Both the position numbers and the translations under genes were made by a program. DNA of 64,000 nucleotides from Streptomyces sp. MA5143a (GTDB taxonomy: Bacteria > Actinomycetota > Actinomycetes > Streptomycetales > Streptomycetaceae), in contig NZ_OLMK01000029.1 of NCBI RefSeq assembly GCF_900290235.1, positions 51,167 to 115,166 of the forward strand. Direction: 5' to 3'. Position 1 is the first letter of the stretch, and every line of letters starts with the position of its first letter. Shown here in pieces: positions 36,465 to 45,566 of the stretch. A model generated the notes under the pieces. That model ran no database searches. It had not been told where the DNA came from and worked only from the letters and a program-made list of their open reading frames with translations.

Positions 36465-36496
36465 CCGTGCCCGGCCTGCCTTCCGGCCGGGCACGG
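36465..36496 (-). promoter_or_regulatory. Leader hairpin of the alcohol dehydrogenase gene
   Basis: CCGTGCCCGGCC and GGCCGGGCACGG are perfect 12-base arms with an 8-base loop, 27 bases upstream of the ATG. It would form in the 5' untranslated mRNA or be a repressor site. No T-run supports attenuation. Confidence 0.45.
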
Positions 36497-36611
36497 CTGT
36501 CAGCCTGCCCGAGATCACCGCGTTCACCCAGGTCACGGTTGTACCTACGTCCGCTGGTCCTACCACTGGCGGGGTCAGGCTGCCGGGCGTACGACCGTGA
36601 ATACTTGACGT

Positions 36612-37538
36612 ATGGACGCACAGCCCGAAGCCGCACAGGACCGGCAGCCGCCCGGTGGCCCCACCGGAGCCGCCCTCGACCGGCGTGCCGAGCTCAGTGA
36701 GTTCCTGCGGACGCGACGGGCCCGGCTGAAGCCGGAGGACGTCGGGCTGCCGGAGTTCGGCCGGCACCGGCGTGTGCCCGGACTGCGGCGGGAGGAGCTG
36801 GCGCAGCTGGCGGGGGTGTCGGTGGCGTACTACACGCGGCTGGAGCAGGGCAACGGCCGCAATGTCTCGGCGGAGGTCCTCGACGCCATCGCGCGCGCCC
36901 TCCGGCTGAGCGACGCCGAGCACAACCATCTGACGCACCTCGCCAAGCCGAAGGCCCACAAGAAGAAGCCGTCGGCCCGTCCGCAGCAGGTCAGGGGCGC
37001 GCTGCGGCAGCTGATCGACTCCCTGGACGGCATCCCCGCGTACATCACCGGACGGCGCTCGGACATCCTCGTCTGGAACCGGATGGCGGCGGCGGTGTTC
37101 GGGGACTGGTCGGAGCTGCCCGCGCAGGAGCGGAACTGGGCGCGGATGGTGTTCCTGCGGCCCGAGTACCGGGATCTGTACATCGACTGGGATCAGAAGG
37201 CCGCCGACATCGTGAGCTATCTGCGGATGGACGCGGGCTGTCACCCGGACGATCCCCGGCTGTCGGCGCTGGTGGGCGAGCTGTCGGTGAAGAGCGAGGA
37301 GTTCCGGCGGCTGTGGGCCACGCACGACGTGAAGGAGAAGAGTCACGGGGTGAAGCGCATGCGGCATCCCCTGGTCGGTGATCTGACGCTGTCCTTCGAG
37401 GCGTTCCCGCTCCCCGACGACCATGAGCAGACCTTGGTCACCTATCACGCCGAGCCGGGCTCCCCGTCCGCCGAGGCCCTGCGGCTGCTGGCCAGCTGGG
37501 GCACGGACGCCGCCCGCGCCCGGACGGCGACGCCGTAG
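36612..37538 (+). CDS. XRE helix-turn-helix regulator with MmyB-like ligand domain
   Basis: The product is 308 residues. The N-terminal HTH carries PGLRREELAQLAGVSVAYYTRLEQG, typical of this group. The C-terminal 170 residues match the MmyB-like domain (ALRQLIDSL, PAYITGRRSDILVWNRMAAAVFGDW, NWARMVFLRPEYRDLY). ATG 36612 lacks a ribosome site and follows AATACTT closely, so it may be leaderless. Genes of this type often sit divergent from a short-chain or medium-chain dehydrogenase, as here. Confidence 0.92.
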   Translation: MDAQPEAAQDRQPPGGPTGAALDRRAELSEFLRTRRARLKPEDVGLPEFGRHRRVPGLRREELAQLAGVSVAYYTRLEQGNGRNVSAEVLDAIARALRLSDAEHNHLTHLAKPKAHKKKPSARPQQVRGALRQLIDSLDGIPAYITGRRSDILVWNRMAAAVFGDWSELPAQERNWARMVFLRPEYRDLYIDWDQKAADIVSYLRMDAGCHPDDPRLSALVGELSVKSEEFRRLWATHDVKEKSHGVKRMRHPLVGDLTLSFEAFPLPDDHEQTLVTYHAEPGSPSAEALRLLASWGTDAARARTATP

Positions 37539-37541
37539 GAA

Positions 37542-37575
37542 CGGCCCGCCGGGAGGTGCCTTCCCCGGCGGGCCG
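37542..37575. terminator. Bidirectional terminator hairpin
   Basis: CGGCCCGCCGGG (37542-37553) and CCCGGCGGGCCG (37564-37575) form a perfect 12-bp stem with a 10-base loop between the convergent XRE regulator and S8 protease genes. Confidence 0.75.
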
Positions 37576-37610
37576 TCGCTCTCAGCCGTGTCCTGCTCCG
37601 CGCCCGTGTC

Positions 37611-40600
37611 TCACGCGCCGACGTACGCGTCGTGGATCGTCACCGTCGACCGGTTCCCGTCCTTGTCGATCACCTCGGCGCGGAGCGACACGCTCTTCCC
37701 CACACCCGGTGTCACGACGGTGACCTTGCCGTTCTTCACCGCGGCCCTGGTCCACCTCTCGCCGTCGCGCGACACGTACACGGTCAGCGACTTCCGGTTC
37801 CCGTCGGCGGCCGCGCCGTGGACGGTGACGGGGACGCCGATCCTCGTGCCGGCCGGGGCCGTGCTGTCGAGGCCCAGATACGCGCCGCCGAAGCGGACCG
37901 TGGAGACCGGCAGTCCCCTGTCGCTCGTGGTCCTCGCGGACCTGAAGGTCCAGCTCGCGTCGACCCGTGAGGAGGCCCTGGCCAGTGCCGGGTCCCGGAT
38001 GAGGCTGGTCGTCAGTCGGTAGGTGGCGGGCGCGGAGGGGACCGTGAAGCGGGCAGAGCCGTCCAGCGGGTCCTCGCCCGCGGCGATCTTCTTCCCGTCG
38101 CGGTGGAGGGTCGTGGTGACCTTCTTGTAGAAGGACGCCCCGGCGTGCCCGGCGCCGTCGGCGACCATCGGCAGCAGGCCGTACAGCTGGTTCCCGTCGC
38201 GGCGGATGCCGAGGGACCGGCTGATCCTCGGGCCGAAGACCCCGACGTTGAAGGTGTGGGTGTAGGTGCGGCCCGCCGTGACGGGCCTGCTGTCGCCGGT
38301 CGTGTAGTACGCGTCCAGCAGCGGGAAGCCCTGTTCGTCCTCCGCGCCGTACTGCTCGAAGTCGAAGCTCCACTTCACCTGGTCCGTGGCGGACACGTAC
38401 AGCGTGCGGGTGCCGGGCAGCGGCCCCGGGACGGCGAGGGCGGGCGAGCCGGGGCTGCCGGGGAGCCAGGCCCAGGCGCTGACCGCGCCCTTCTTGCCGG
38501 GGGTGGAGGAGCCGAGGCGGGCTTTCACGGTGGCCAGTTCGCTCTTCCTCCAGTGCCTGGCGTAGCCGGTGGCGAGCCGGGTCACCCTGCTTCCGGTGGC
38601 GGTGGCGTACTGCGTGGTGCCGCCCCCGGTCCACTGGCCCGCCCAGGTCTGGCCGAGCCGTCCGCCGGTGACGGGCGGGCCGAGGTGCGCGGTGCGGAAC
38701 CCCTGGTAGGAGTCGAGCAGCCAGCCGTACGTGTAGTCGTTGGCGCCGACCCTGAGGGTGTAGTCGGGTGCCGCGAGGACGGGTTCGGCGGTGGGGTCGG
38801 GCACGGTGATGTCCACCGGCTTCGCCGTGCGGGCGTCGAGGGTGAGGGAGGTGTCCCGGTCGACGGTGAGCGTCGGCCGGGCCAGCCAGGCCACCCCCTT
38901 CGTGGGGTCCTCCGGGTCCACGACGATGCCCGCGTTGAGGATGTAGGTCCCCTCGGGCACCCGCAGTTCGACCGTGCCGTCCTTGTCGTACGGCGTGAAC
39001 CACGTGTCCCGGGCGAGTCCCGAGACGCCGGTCAGGTCGAGCAGGTGGTGCACGGCCGGCGCGCCGGCCGGGTCGGTCATCCGGAGCGTGAGGTCGTACG
39101 ACTCCTTCTCGCGCTCCACGGCCGCGGCGGTCCGCATGCTCTGGCCGCCGCCCGTGGCGGTGACGTACGCCGTGTACACGCCGTCGAGTTTCCCGCCGAG
39201 CCGGGTGTTCACGGTGAGGCGGGCCTCGGCCGCGCCGCCCGCCGGGACGGTGATCCTTTTCGCGCCGACCCTGAAGAACCCGGCGGGGGCCGCCTTGCCT
39301 CCGGGGCCGGTGCCGGTCACCGAGAGGTCGAGGGTGACGTCCTTCTTGCCGACGTTCCGGTAGGTGATCTTCTTCGACACCGGCTTGTCGTCGGTGTGCG
39401 GCCACCGCTGGACGCCGAAGTTCACCGACAGCGGGGTGGCGAGGACCGTCTGCCGGACGGCCCGGTCGACGCGGATGCGGCCCGCCCCCTGTTGGAACGG
39501 GGTGTACGCGCCGCCCTTGGCGGACGCGACGAGGGCGGCCTTGATCCGGGTGTACGACCACGACGGGTGCCGCTGCCTGAGGAGGGCGGCGGCGCCCGCG
39601 ACGTGCGGGGTCGCCATCGACGTACCGGAGATGGTGAGGTAGCCGGCGGGCCCCTCGCCGACCTCGCGCGCGAGGACGCTGCCCTTGGCCGAGGCGGCGG
39701 TGACGGCGACGCCGGGCGCGGTCACGTCGGGTTTGATCCGCCCGTCGAGACCGGGGCCCCGGCTGGAGAACGGGGCGAGCCCGTCCTTGCCGTCGACGGC
39801 GCCGACGGTGAGGGCGGCGGCCGCGCTGCCCGGTGAGCCGATCGTCCGCTCGCCTCCCTGGCCCTCGTTGCCGGCGGCGACCGCGAAGAGGATGTCCTTC
39901 TCGGCGGAGAGCTTGTCGATCTCCGCCTCCATCGGGTCGATCCCGGGGCTGTCGGGCCCGCCGAGGCTGAGGTTGACGATGTCGGCGCCCTGCGCGGCGG
40001 CCCACTCCATGCCGGCGATGATGCCGGAGTCGTCGCCGTACCCCTCGTCGCTCAGTACCTTGGCGTTGAGGAGCTTCGCGCCCGGCGCGACGCCCTTGTA
40101 GGCGCCCTTGGACCGCTTCCCGGTGCCGGCGGCCGTGGAGGCGACATGTGTGCCGTGGCCGAACCTGTCGGTGGTTCCGGGCGAGGTGGAGAAGTTCTTC
40201 TCCGCGACGACCTGGCCCTTGAGGTCGGGGTGGGTGGTGTCGACGCCGGTGTCGAGGACGGCGATGGTGACGCCCTTGCCGTCGTAGCCGGCCTTCCACA
40301 CCTCGGGGGCGCCGATCTGCGGGACGGACTTGTCGAGGCTGACCTCGCGGACGCCGTCCAGCCACACGTGCGCTACTCCTCCGGCGGTGGTGCCGTCGCC
40401 GTCGGTGACCGCCTTCCACAGCGCGGCGGCGTCGTCCTCGGGGATGAGGACCGCGTCGGCGTTCAGCGTCCGCAGGGTGCGCCGGACCTCGGTGCCGCCC
40501 GCGCCCCGTACGTCGGCGCGGGCGCCGGCCGCGGTGCCCCGGTACCCCACGATCAGTTTCAGGCCCTGCCGGTGGGATCTGCGGGTGGCGGAGCCGCTCA

Positions 40601-40994
40601 GTACGGTGACGTCGAACAGCCGCCGGTCGACCCTGCCCGTGGCGATCAGCCGGGCCGCGTCGGCCGGGAGGACATAGGTGTGGCCGTCGGCCCGGCGGAC
40701 CTGGACGGGGACGCCCTCACGGCCCTTCGCCCGCTCCAGACCGAGGACCCGTCCCTCGGCGTCCACGAGGACCCGGTCACCGGTGACGAGGGTGAGGCGG
40801 TGTCTGCCCTCGCCCTCCGCACCGCCACCGGGCTGGAGGCCGGCCGCCCAGGCCGTACCGGACGTACCCGCCGTACCGGACGTGCCCGCCGTACCGGGCA
40901 CGTCCCCCGGGCCCGCGGTCGCCGGGCCGGTCGTGGACGCCGTCAGTGCGACGGCGGACACCACGGCGATCACGGCCGTCCCCACCCTGTTCAT
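37611..40994 (-). CDS. Large secreted S8 subtilisin-like serine protease
   Basis: As drawn the product is 1127 residues from ATG 40994; TTG 41006 with GAGGGGGAG upstream is possible. A signal peptide covers about 1-28 (AVIAVVSAVALTAS). A low-complexity GTAGTSGTAGTSGTA stretch follows (35-48). A prodomain-like region leads to the catalytic domain: Asp248 (VLDTGVDTTHPD), His280 (GHGTHVAS), oxyanion Asn376 (AAGNEG) and Ser459 (GTSMATPHVAG). More than 600 residues of beta-rich accessory domains follow. It would be an extracellular protease. Its operon partners are none; the nearest genes are separated. Confidence 0.92.
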   Translation of the reverse strand: MNRVGTAVIAVVSAVALTASTTGPATAGPGDVPGTAGTSGTAGTSGTAWAAGLQPGGGAEGEGRHRLTLVTGDRVLVDAEGRVLGLERAKGREGVPVQVRRADGHTYVLPADAARLIATGRVDRRLFDVTVLSGSATRRSHRQGLKLIVGYRGTAAGARADVRGAGGTEVRRTLRTLNADAVLIPEDDAAALWKAVTDGDGTTAGGVAHVWLDGVREVSLDKSVPQIGAPEVWKAGYDGKGVTIAVLDTGVDTTHPDLKGQVVAEKNFSTSPGTTDRFGHGTHVASTAAGTGKRSKGAYKGVAPGAKLLNAKVLSDEGYGDDSGIIAGMEWAAAQGADIVNLSLGGPDSPGIDPMEAEIDKLSAEKDILFAVAAGNEGQGGERTIGSPGSAAAALTVGAVDGKDGLAPFSSRGPGLDGRIKPDVTAPGVAVTAASAKGSVLAREVGEGPAGYLTISGTSMATPHVAGAAALLRQRHPSWSYTRIKAALVASAKGGAYTPFQQGAGRIRVDRAVRQTVLATPLSVNFGVQRWPHTDDKPVSKKITYRNVGKKDVTLDLSVTGTGPGGKAAPAGFFRVGAKRITVPAGGAAEARLTVNTRLGGKLDGVYTAYVTATGGGQSMRTAAAVEREKESYDLTLRMTDPAGAPAVHHLLDLTGVSGLARDTWFTPYDKDGTVELRVPEGTYILNAGIVVDPEDPTKGVAWLARPTLTVDRDTSLTLDARTAKPVDITVPDPTAEPVLAAPDYTLRVGANDYTYGWLLDSYQGFRTAHLGPPVTGGRLGQTWAGQWTGGGTTQYATATGSRVTRLATGYARHWRKSELATVKARLGSSTPGKKGAVSAWAWLPGSPGSPALAVPGPLPGTRTLYVSATDQVKWSFDFEQYGAEDEQGFPLLDAYYTTGDSRPVTAGRTYTHTFNVGVFGPRISRSLGIRRDGNQLYGLLPMVADGAGHAGASFYKKVTTTLHRDGKKIAAGEDPLDGSARFTVPSAPATYRLTTSLIRDPALARASSRVDASWTFRSARTTSDRGLPVSTVRFGGAYLGLDSTAPAGTRIGVPVTVHGAAADGNRKSLTVYVSRDGERWTRAAVKNGKVTVVTPGVGKSVSLRAEVIDKDGNRSTVTIHDAYVGA

Positions 40995-41032
40995 TCGTCT
41001 GCGCAAGACTCCCCCTCGGTCCACCCGGGGGA

Positions 41033-41049
41033 CGTATCGCACACATACG
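41033..41049. promoter_or_regulatory. Imperfect dyad CGTAT-N7-ATACG before the S8 protease gene
   Basis: CGTAT and ATACG flank 7 bases, 39 bases upstream of the protease ATG. On the minus strand two TTGACG hexamers lie further upstream (about 41055 and 41090) and could be -35 elements, though no clear -10 matches. A weak operator candidate. Confidence 0.25.
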
Positions 41050-41196
41050 CGTCAATTTCCCCCGGTCTTCGCAGTATGACCGGGCGTCAACTCGCGTCAC
41101 ATACCGCGCGACTGGCGCAAAGCGGCGAAACCGAGGACACCCGCAACCGCACGCGCCCCGGTCTCCGCTCCCACGCGCCCCGCGCCAAGGCCGGTC

Positions 41197-41880
41197 TCAC
41201 GCCCCGGCGTTCTCCTTCACGGTGATGCGCCCCTTGCGGATCGTCGCGACCCTCGGGGCCTTCCTCGCCAGTGCCGAGTCGTGCGTGACCATGACGAAGG
41301 TGAGCCCGTGCTCCTTCCACAGGCCCTCCAGCACCTCCATGATCTCGTCGCGCGTCGACTCGTCGAGATTGCCGGTGGGTTCGTCGGCCAGCAGGACCTT
41401 GGGCCGCTTCACCAGCGCGCGGGCGATCGCGACCCGCTGCTGCTGACCGCCCGAGAGCTCCGCCGGCAGATGCCCGAGCCGCTCCCCCAGCCCCACCGAC
41501 TCCAGCGCCTCGGCGGCGCGTCGCCGCCGCTCGCCGGCCTTCACGCCGAGCGGTACGAGCGCCGTCTCCACGTTCTCCCGCGCGCTCAGCGTGGGGATCA
41601 GGTTGAAGCTCTGGAACACGAAACCGATGCTCTCGCTGCGCACCCGGGTGAGCCTGGCCTCCGACAGCCCGGCCAGGTCGGTGCCGTCGAGTTCGACGCT
41701 CCCGCCCGACGGCTTGTCGAGCCCGCCGAGCATCTGGAGCAGCGTGGACTTCCCGCCCCCGGTGGGCCCTTGGATGACGAGCCGGTCCCCGTCCTCGATG
41801 GTGAGGTCGACGCCGTCGAGCGCGTCGACGGTGTCCTTGCCCCGGGTGTAGCGCTTGGTCACGCCGGTGAGTACGTACAT
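41197..41880 (-). CDS. ABC transporter ATP-binding protein, LolD/MacB type
   Basis: The product is 227 residues from ATG 41880 with CAGGAG 7 bases upstream. Walker A GPTGGGKST, Q-loop FVFQSFNLIPTL, signature LSGGQQQRVAIARAL, Walker B VLLADEPTGNLD, H-loop VTHD. This is the short ATPase that pairs with FtsX-fold permeases. It lies 65 bases after the permease stop on the same strand. Confidence 0.95.
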   Translation of the reverse strand: MYVLTGVTKRYTRGKDTVDALDGVDLTIEDGDRLVIQGPTGGGKSTLLQMLGGLDKPSGGSVELDGTDLAGLSEARLTRVRSESIGFVFQSFNLIPTLSARENVETALVPLGVKAGERRRRAAEALESVGLGERLGHLPAELSGGQQQRVAIARALVKRPKVLLADEPTGNLDESTRDEIMEVLEGLWKEHGLTFVMVTHDSALARKAPRVATIRKGRITVKENAGA

Positions 41881-41945
41881 GGTGCAACTCCTGGTTGGTG
41901 TGAGGACGCGGTCGACGTGTCGCTCGGGTCGGGGACGGCGGCCTG

Positions 41946-43442
41946 CTACTCCACCCGCCGCAGGGCGTCGGCGGGGCGCAGCCGGGAGGCGCGCCAGCCG
42001 CCGAACGCGCCCGCGATCAGTCCGCCGGTGACGGCGAGGCCCACCGCGAGGGCGATCGTGGAGACGCTGACGGGTGCGGTGAGCGCGACGTCGAGCGCGT
42101 TCGACGCCGCCTGGCGCCCGCCGCCCGCACCGCCGGCGCCCGGGAAGCCGCCCGCGCCGGGTCCGCCGCCCGCGCCGCCGAACCCGCGTCCGGCCGCACC
42201 GACCTCCGCCTGAAGCGTCGGGCTGATCGCCGTGACGGTGTACGCCCCCGCGAGGCCCAGCGCGATGCCGAGCGCCCCGCCGACGAGGCCGTTGACCATG
42301 GCCTCGCCGACGACCTGCCGGGTCACCCGGCCCGACCTCCAGCCGAGCGCCTTGAGCGTCCCGAACTCGTGCACCCGGCGCGAGACCGCCGAGGAGGTGA
42401 GCAGTCCGGCCACCAGGAACGCGGCGGCGAGCACGGCCACCGAGAGCCACCTGCCGACGTTGGAGGCGAGGTCGGAGGCGGTGGACAGCGACCCGGACAC
42501 GGTGTCGGCGAGATCGGCGGAGGTGGTGACCGTGGTCCCCGAGATGTTCTTCTGGATGGCCGACTTGACGGAGTCGATCCGCTGGGAGTCGCTCGCCTTG
42601 ACGTAGATCGTGGTGACCTCGCCCTGGGAGTCGCTGAGCGTCTGGGCCTGCTTCAGCGGCATGTACAGGTCGGCCGCGGCGTCCCCGCTGTCGGGGGTGG
42701 CGATGCCGATGACCTGGTACTTCGTGGAGTCGATGGTGACGCTGTCACCGACCTTCAGCTCTTTCTCCCGCGCGTAGGAGGCGTCGGCGACGACGACCCG
42801 CGCGTCGGTCTCGGAGGTCTTGAACGTACGTCCACCGGTGATCTTCGAGGAGGTGAGGGGGCCGAGGTCCGGTTCGGTGACGTCGGTGCCGTAGACGGAG
42901 TAGTTGTCGACGTCGAACGCGGCGCCGCCGCCCTCGACGCGCCCCTGCGGCTGCCCGGAACTCCCACCGTTCTGTCCGGGCCCGCCCTGCTGTCGGCCGC
43001 CCGCGCTCTCGTCCTGCTGGAACTGGCCGCGCCGGAACTGCCCGTCGACCTTGATGACCTGGAGGCTGAGGCCGCCGACGGCCTCCGCGACGCCCTGCTG
43101 CTCGCCGACCTCGGTGACGGTCGAACTCTTCAGGGTCTGGAAGCCCTGGACGCGGACGAGGTCGCTGCTCTGCTCCTCGTCGGAGTCCTCGTCCTGTGCG
43201 TCGAACTCGAAGCGGGGGCGTTCGGCGCCGTTCTCGCCGGGCGCGGCGGCGGCCTTGGTGACGGTCATGTCCGTGCCCAGGCCGTAGAGGGACGCGAGCA
43301 CCTTGTCCTGGGCCTTCTCCATGCCGGACGACACGGAGCTGACCACGATCACCAGCGCGATGCCGAGGGCGAGCCCGGAGGCGACGACGAGCGCCGCCTT
43401 TCTGCGGCGGCGCAGTTCGCGCCTCAGGTAGGTGAGAAACAT
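41946..43442 (-). CDS. FtsX/MacB-type ABC permease with Gly-rich linkers
   Basis: The product is 498 residues. Helix 1 (about 16-37) is followed by a large outside domain with a Gln/Gly-rich stretch (136-174) and then three helices (about 330-352, 378-405, 455-480). FtsX-fold blocks SRRVHEFGTLKALGWRSGRV and GWRASRLRPADALRRVE are clear. A second Gly/Pro/Ala-rich stretch (415-442, GGAGGGPGAGGFPGAGG by block) lies between helices 3 and 4 outside the cell and is unusual. MacB-type transporters act as mechanotransducers, so the linkers may be flexible tethers. Confidence 0.92.
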   Translation of the reverse strand: MFLTYLRRELRRRRKAALVVASGLALGIALVIVVSSVSSGMEKAQDKVLASLYGLGTDMTVTKAAAAPGENGAERPRFEFDAQDEDSDEEQSSDLVRVQGFQTLKSSTVTEVGEQQGVAEAVGGLSLQVIKVDGQFRRGQFQQDESAGGRQQGGPGQNGGSSGQPQGRVEGGGAAFDVDNYSVYGTDVTEPDLGPLTSSKITGGRTFKTSETDARVVVADASYAREKELKVGDSVTIDSTKYQVIGIATPDSGDAAADLYMPLKQAQTLSDSQGEVTTIYVKASDSQRIDSVKSAIQKNISGTTVTTSADLADTVSGSLSTASDLASNVGRWLSVAVLAAAFLVAGLLTSSAVSRRVHEFGTLKALGWRSGRVTRQVVGEAMVNGLVGGALGIALGLAGAYTVTAISPTLQAEVGAAGRGFGGAGGGPGAGGFPGAGGAGGGRQAASNALDVALTAPVSVSTIALAVGLAVTGGLIAGAFGGWRASRLRPADALRRVE

Positions 43443-43528
43443 GGCCGAAAGCTAGGGAGTCCACGTGACGGTGGGATAAGCCCCTCATAAGAGCGGGATG
43501 AGAACGCCGCACCCGGCCCGGAAAACGC

Positions 43529-43554
43529 CGAAGCCGCCCCTGGGGGCGGCTTCG
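43529..43554 (-). terminator. Strong terminator after the L,D-transpeptidase gene
   Basis: CGAAGCCGCCCC and GGGGCGGCTTCG make a perfect 12-bp stem. On the minus strand it lies 69 bases past the transpeptidase stop and is followed by GCGTTTTCC, a short U-tract. It separates that gene from the ABC permease. Confidence 0.85.
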
Positions 43555-43622
43555 ATGTCAGGAGGCCGGGAGAGGGCCGGTGCCGCGTCCGGTGATCGGG
43601 GCGGCACCGCTCGGGTGGCGGG

Positions 43623-44876
43623 TCAGGCCGCCGAACCCGCCTTCCAGTCGGCCCAGCTCAGGTTCCAGCCGTTGAGGCCGTTGTCCGGGGCGACCGTCTT
43701 GTCGCCGGTGTTCTCGACGACGACCACGTCACCGACGATGGAGTTGTTGTAGAACCAGGCGGCCGTGGTGTCGGGGTCGTTGGCTCCCTTGGTGTCGTTC
43801 AGGCCGATGCAGCCGTGGCTGGTGTTGACGTTGCCGAAGATGGAGTCGGCGCCCCAGTAGTTGCCGTGGAGGAAGGTGCCGGACGTCGTCAGACGCAGCG
43901 CGTGCGGTACGTCCTTGATGTCGTACTCGCCCTTGCCGTCGTCGTCGGTGAAGCCGACCGTCGCGCCGTTCATCCGGGTCTCCTTGAACTTCTCGGAGAT
44001 CACCATCTGGCCCTCGTACGTCTTGTTCTCGGGCGAGCCGGCGGAGATCGGGATGGTCTTGACGACCTTGCCCTCCTGCATGACCTTCATCTGCTTGGTC
44101 TTGGCGTCGACGACCGAGACCTGGTTGCGGCCGATCTTGAAGGTGACCGTCTTCTGCTGGACACCGAAGACGCCGTCCGCGCCCTCGACACCGTCGAGCG
44201 CGAGCTTCAGCGTGACGGTGGAGCCCGCCTTCCAGTAGTCCTCGGGCCGGAAGTCGAGGCGGTTCGCGTTGAACCAGTGCCCGACGACCTCCTGGCCGGA
44301 GCTGGAGGAGACGGTGATCCCCTTCTGCACGGCGGCCTTGTCGGTGATCGCCTTGTCGAAGTTGATCGAGACCGGCATGCCGACGCCGACGGTGGAGCCG
44401 TCCTCGGGCGTGAAGTTGCCGATGAAGCTGTTGGCGGGCGAGACCGTGGTGAACGCCGCGTTCTCGTGGGCCTCGCGGCCCTCGGAGTCCTCGGCGGTGG
44501 CGGTGATCTTGTAGTTGGTGGACCGCTCCAGCTGCACGCTCGGCGCCCAGCTCTTCTTGTCGGCGGATATCTCACCCTGGACGGCGGCACCGTCCGTGGT
44601 GGTCATCGTCACCTTGGTGAGCTCGCCCTTGCTCACGGTGACCTTGGCGGAGTTGTTGATGGAGGCGTTGTTCGAGCCGTCCTTCGGGGTGATCTTGATG
44701 TCGGCCTCGGAGGTCTTCTTGGCCGCCGCCTCGTCGACCTTGGACTGCGAGGAGTCCCCGCCGTCGCCGCCGGACGCGTTGTCGCCGTCGCCCCCGCTGC
44801 ACGCAGAGAGCACCAGCACCCCGCCGAGCAGTGCGGACGCGACCGTCAGGCCCTTGCGCCGCTTACTGTTCGTCAT
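43623..44876 (-). CDS. Lipoprotein L,D-transpeptidase (YkuD) with Ig-like domains
   Basis: The product is 417 residues. ATG 44876 was chosen because GGAGAAG lies 6 bases upstream; ATG 44891 is inferior. The lipobox is LSAC with Cys26. Two Ig-like domains (about 58-148 and 150-248) precede the YkuD domain. The catalytic site is HGNYWG (His337) and SHGCIGL (His354, Cys356). It would form 3-3 peptidoglycan crosslinks at the outer membrane face. This layout matches actinobacterial Ldt enzymes of the LdtMt2 type. Confidence 0.95.
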   Translation of the reverse strand: MTNSKRRKGLTVASALLGGVLVLSACSGGDGDNASGGDGGDSSQSKVDEAAAKKTSEADIKITPKDGSNNASINNSAKVTVSKGELTKVTMTTTDGAAVQGEISADKKSWAPSVQLERSTNYKITATAEDSEGREAHENAAFTTVSPANSFIGNFTPEDGSTVGVGMPVSINFDKAITDKAAVQKGITVSSSSGQEVVGHWFNANRLDFRPEDYWKAGSTVTLKLALDGVEGADGVFGVQQKTVTFKIGRNQVSVVDAKTKQMKVMQEGKVVKTIPISAGSPENKTYEGQMVISEKFKETRMNGATVGFTDDDGKGEYDIKDVPHALRLTTSGTFLHGNYWGADSIFGNVNTSHGCIGLNDTKGANDPDTTAAWFYNNSIVGDVVVVENTGDKTVAPDNGLNGWNLSWADWKAGSAA

Positions 44877-45066
44877 CACACGCTTCTCCATCGTTGCCGA
44901 AATCCCCAAGAACCGAGAATCCCCGTAAGCACTAAAACACCACTACGGCACCGAGCCGTTCCGCTTGGCGCCCATGTGTGGGGTACGCCACTCCGCCTGG
45001 GCCGGGTCGCCAGTGACCCCGGCGGTGGTGCGCGAGTGACCAGTGCGCCCTGTGGGACGAGAGAAC

Positions 45067-45090
45067 CCCGGGCGGCGGTTGCCGCCCGGG
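45067..45090 (-). terminator. Hairpin after the 114-residue acidic protein gene
   Basis: CCCGGGCGGC and GCCGCCCGGG form a perfect 10-bp stem with a GGTT loop, 22 bases past the leftward stop at 45112. On the minus strand TTCTC follows. Confidence 0.75.
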
Positions 45091-45111
45091 TCATGATTTC
45101 CCCAAGGCGCC

Positions 45112-45456
45112 TCAGCCGCGTCCGACTTCCTCGTCGTCCTCGCCGTCATCATCCTCGTCGAGGCCCCATTCCGGCGAATCGGGGTCGTAGTCGATGGCCT
45201 CACTGCTCCAGGAGGCCTGGGCGAGTTCGACGCCCGGCACCTCACCGACCAGGTCGAACGGGTCGATCAGATACGCGAGAGCCTCCGCTGTGTCCTCCGT
45301 CACCGCGCTCTCGGCGTGTACCCGTTCGTCGCCCGGCATATCAGGATCGTCGGCGATCCGTCGCAACGCGGCGCCGGTGACCGCCTCGACGTTCTCGACC
45401 TCCACCACCAATTCCACTCGAAGGCGGACAAACTGTGACGTCTCATCTGTAGTCAT
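45112..45456 (-). CDS. Small acidic hypothetical protein, 114 residues
   Basis: I do not recognise the family. ATG 45456 has no ribosome site, but TACGCT lies 7 bases upstream, so it may be leaderless. The first 80 residues look like a compact alpha/beta domain (VRLRVELVVEVENVEAVTG, AEALAYLIDPFDLV). The last 30 are extremely acidic (DEDDDGEDDEE). No membrane segment. Divergent from the LAXTG protein gene. Confidence 0.8.
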   Translation of the reverse strand: MTTDETSQFVRLRVELVVEVENVEAVTGAALRRIADDPDMPGDERVHAESAVTEDTAEALAYLIDPFDLVGEVPGVELAQASWSSEAIDYDPDSPEWGLDEDDDGEDDEEVGRG

Positions 45457-45566
45457 GCTTCGGAGCGTACGGCTCACACACCCCGCGACTTTCCCGCGAC
45501 CCGCGACTTTCACTAGCATCGCAGTCCACGGCCAATTCGCCAGCGTCACAAGGGGATCGATATTCC

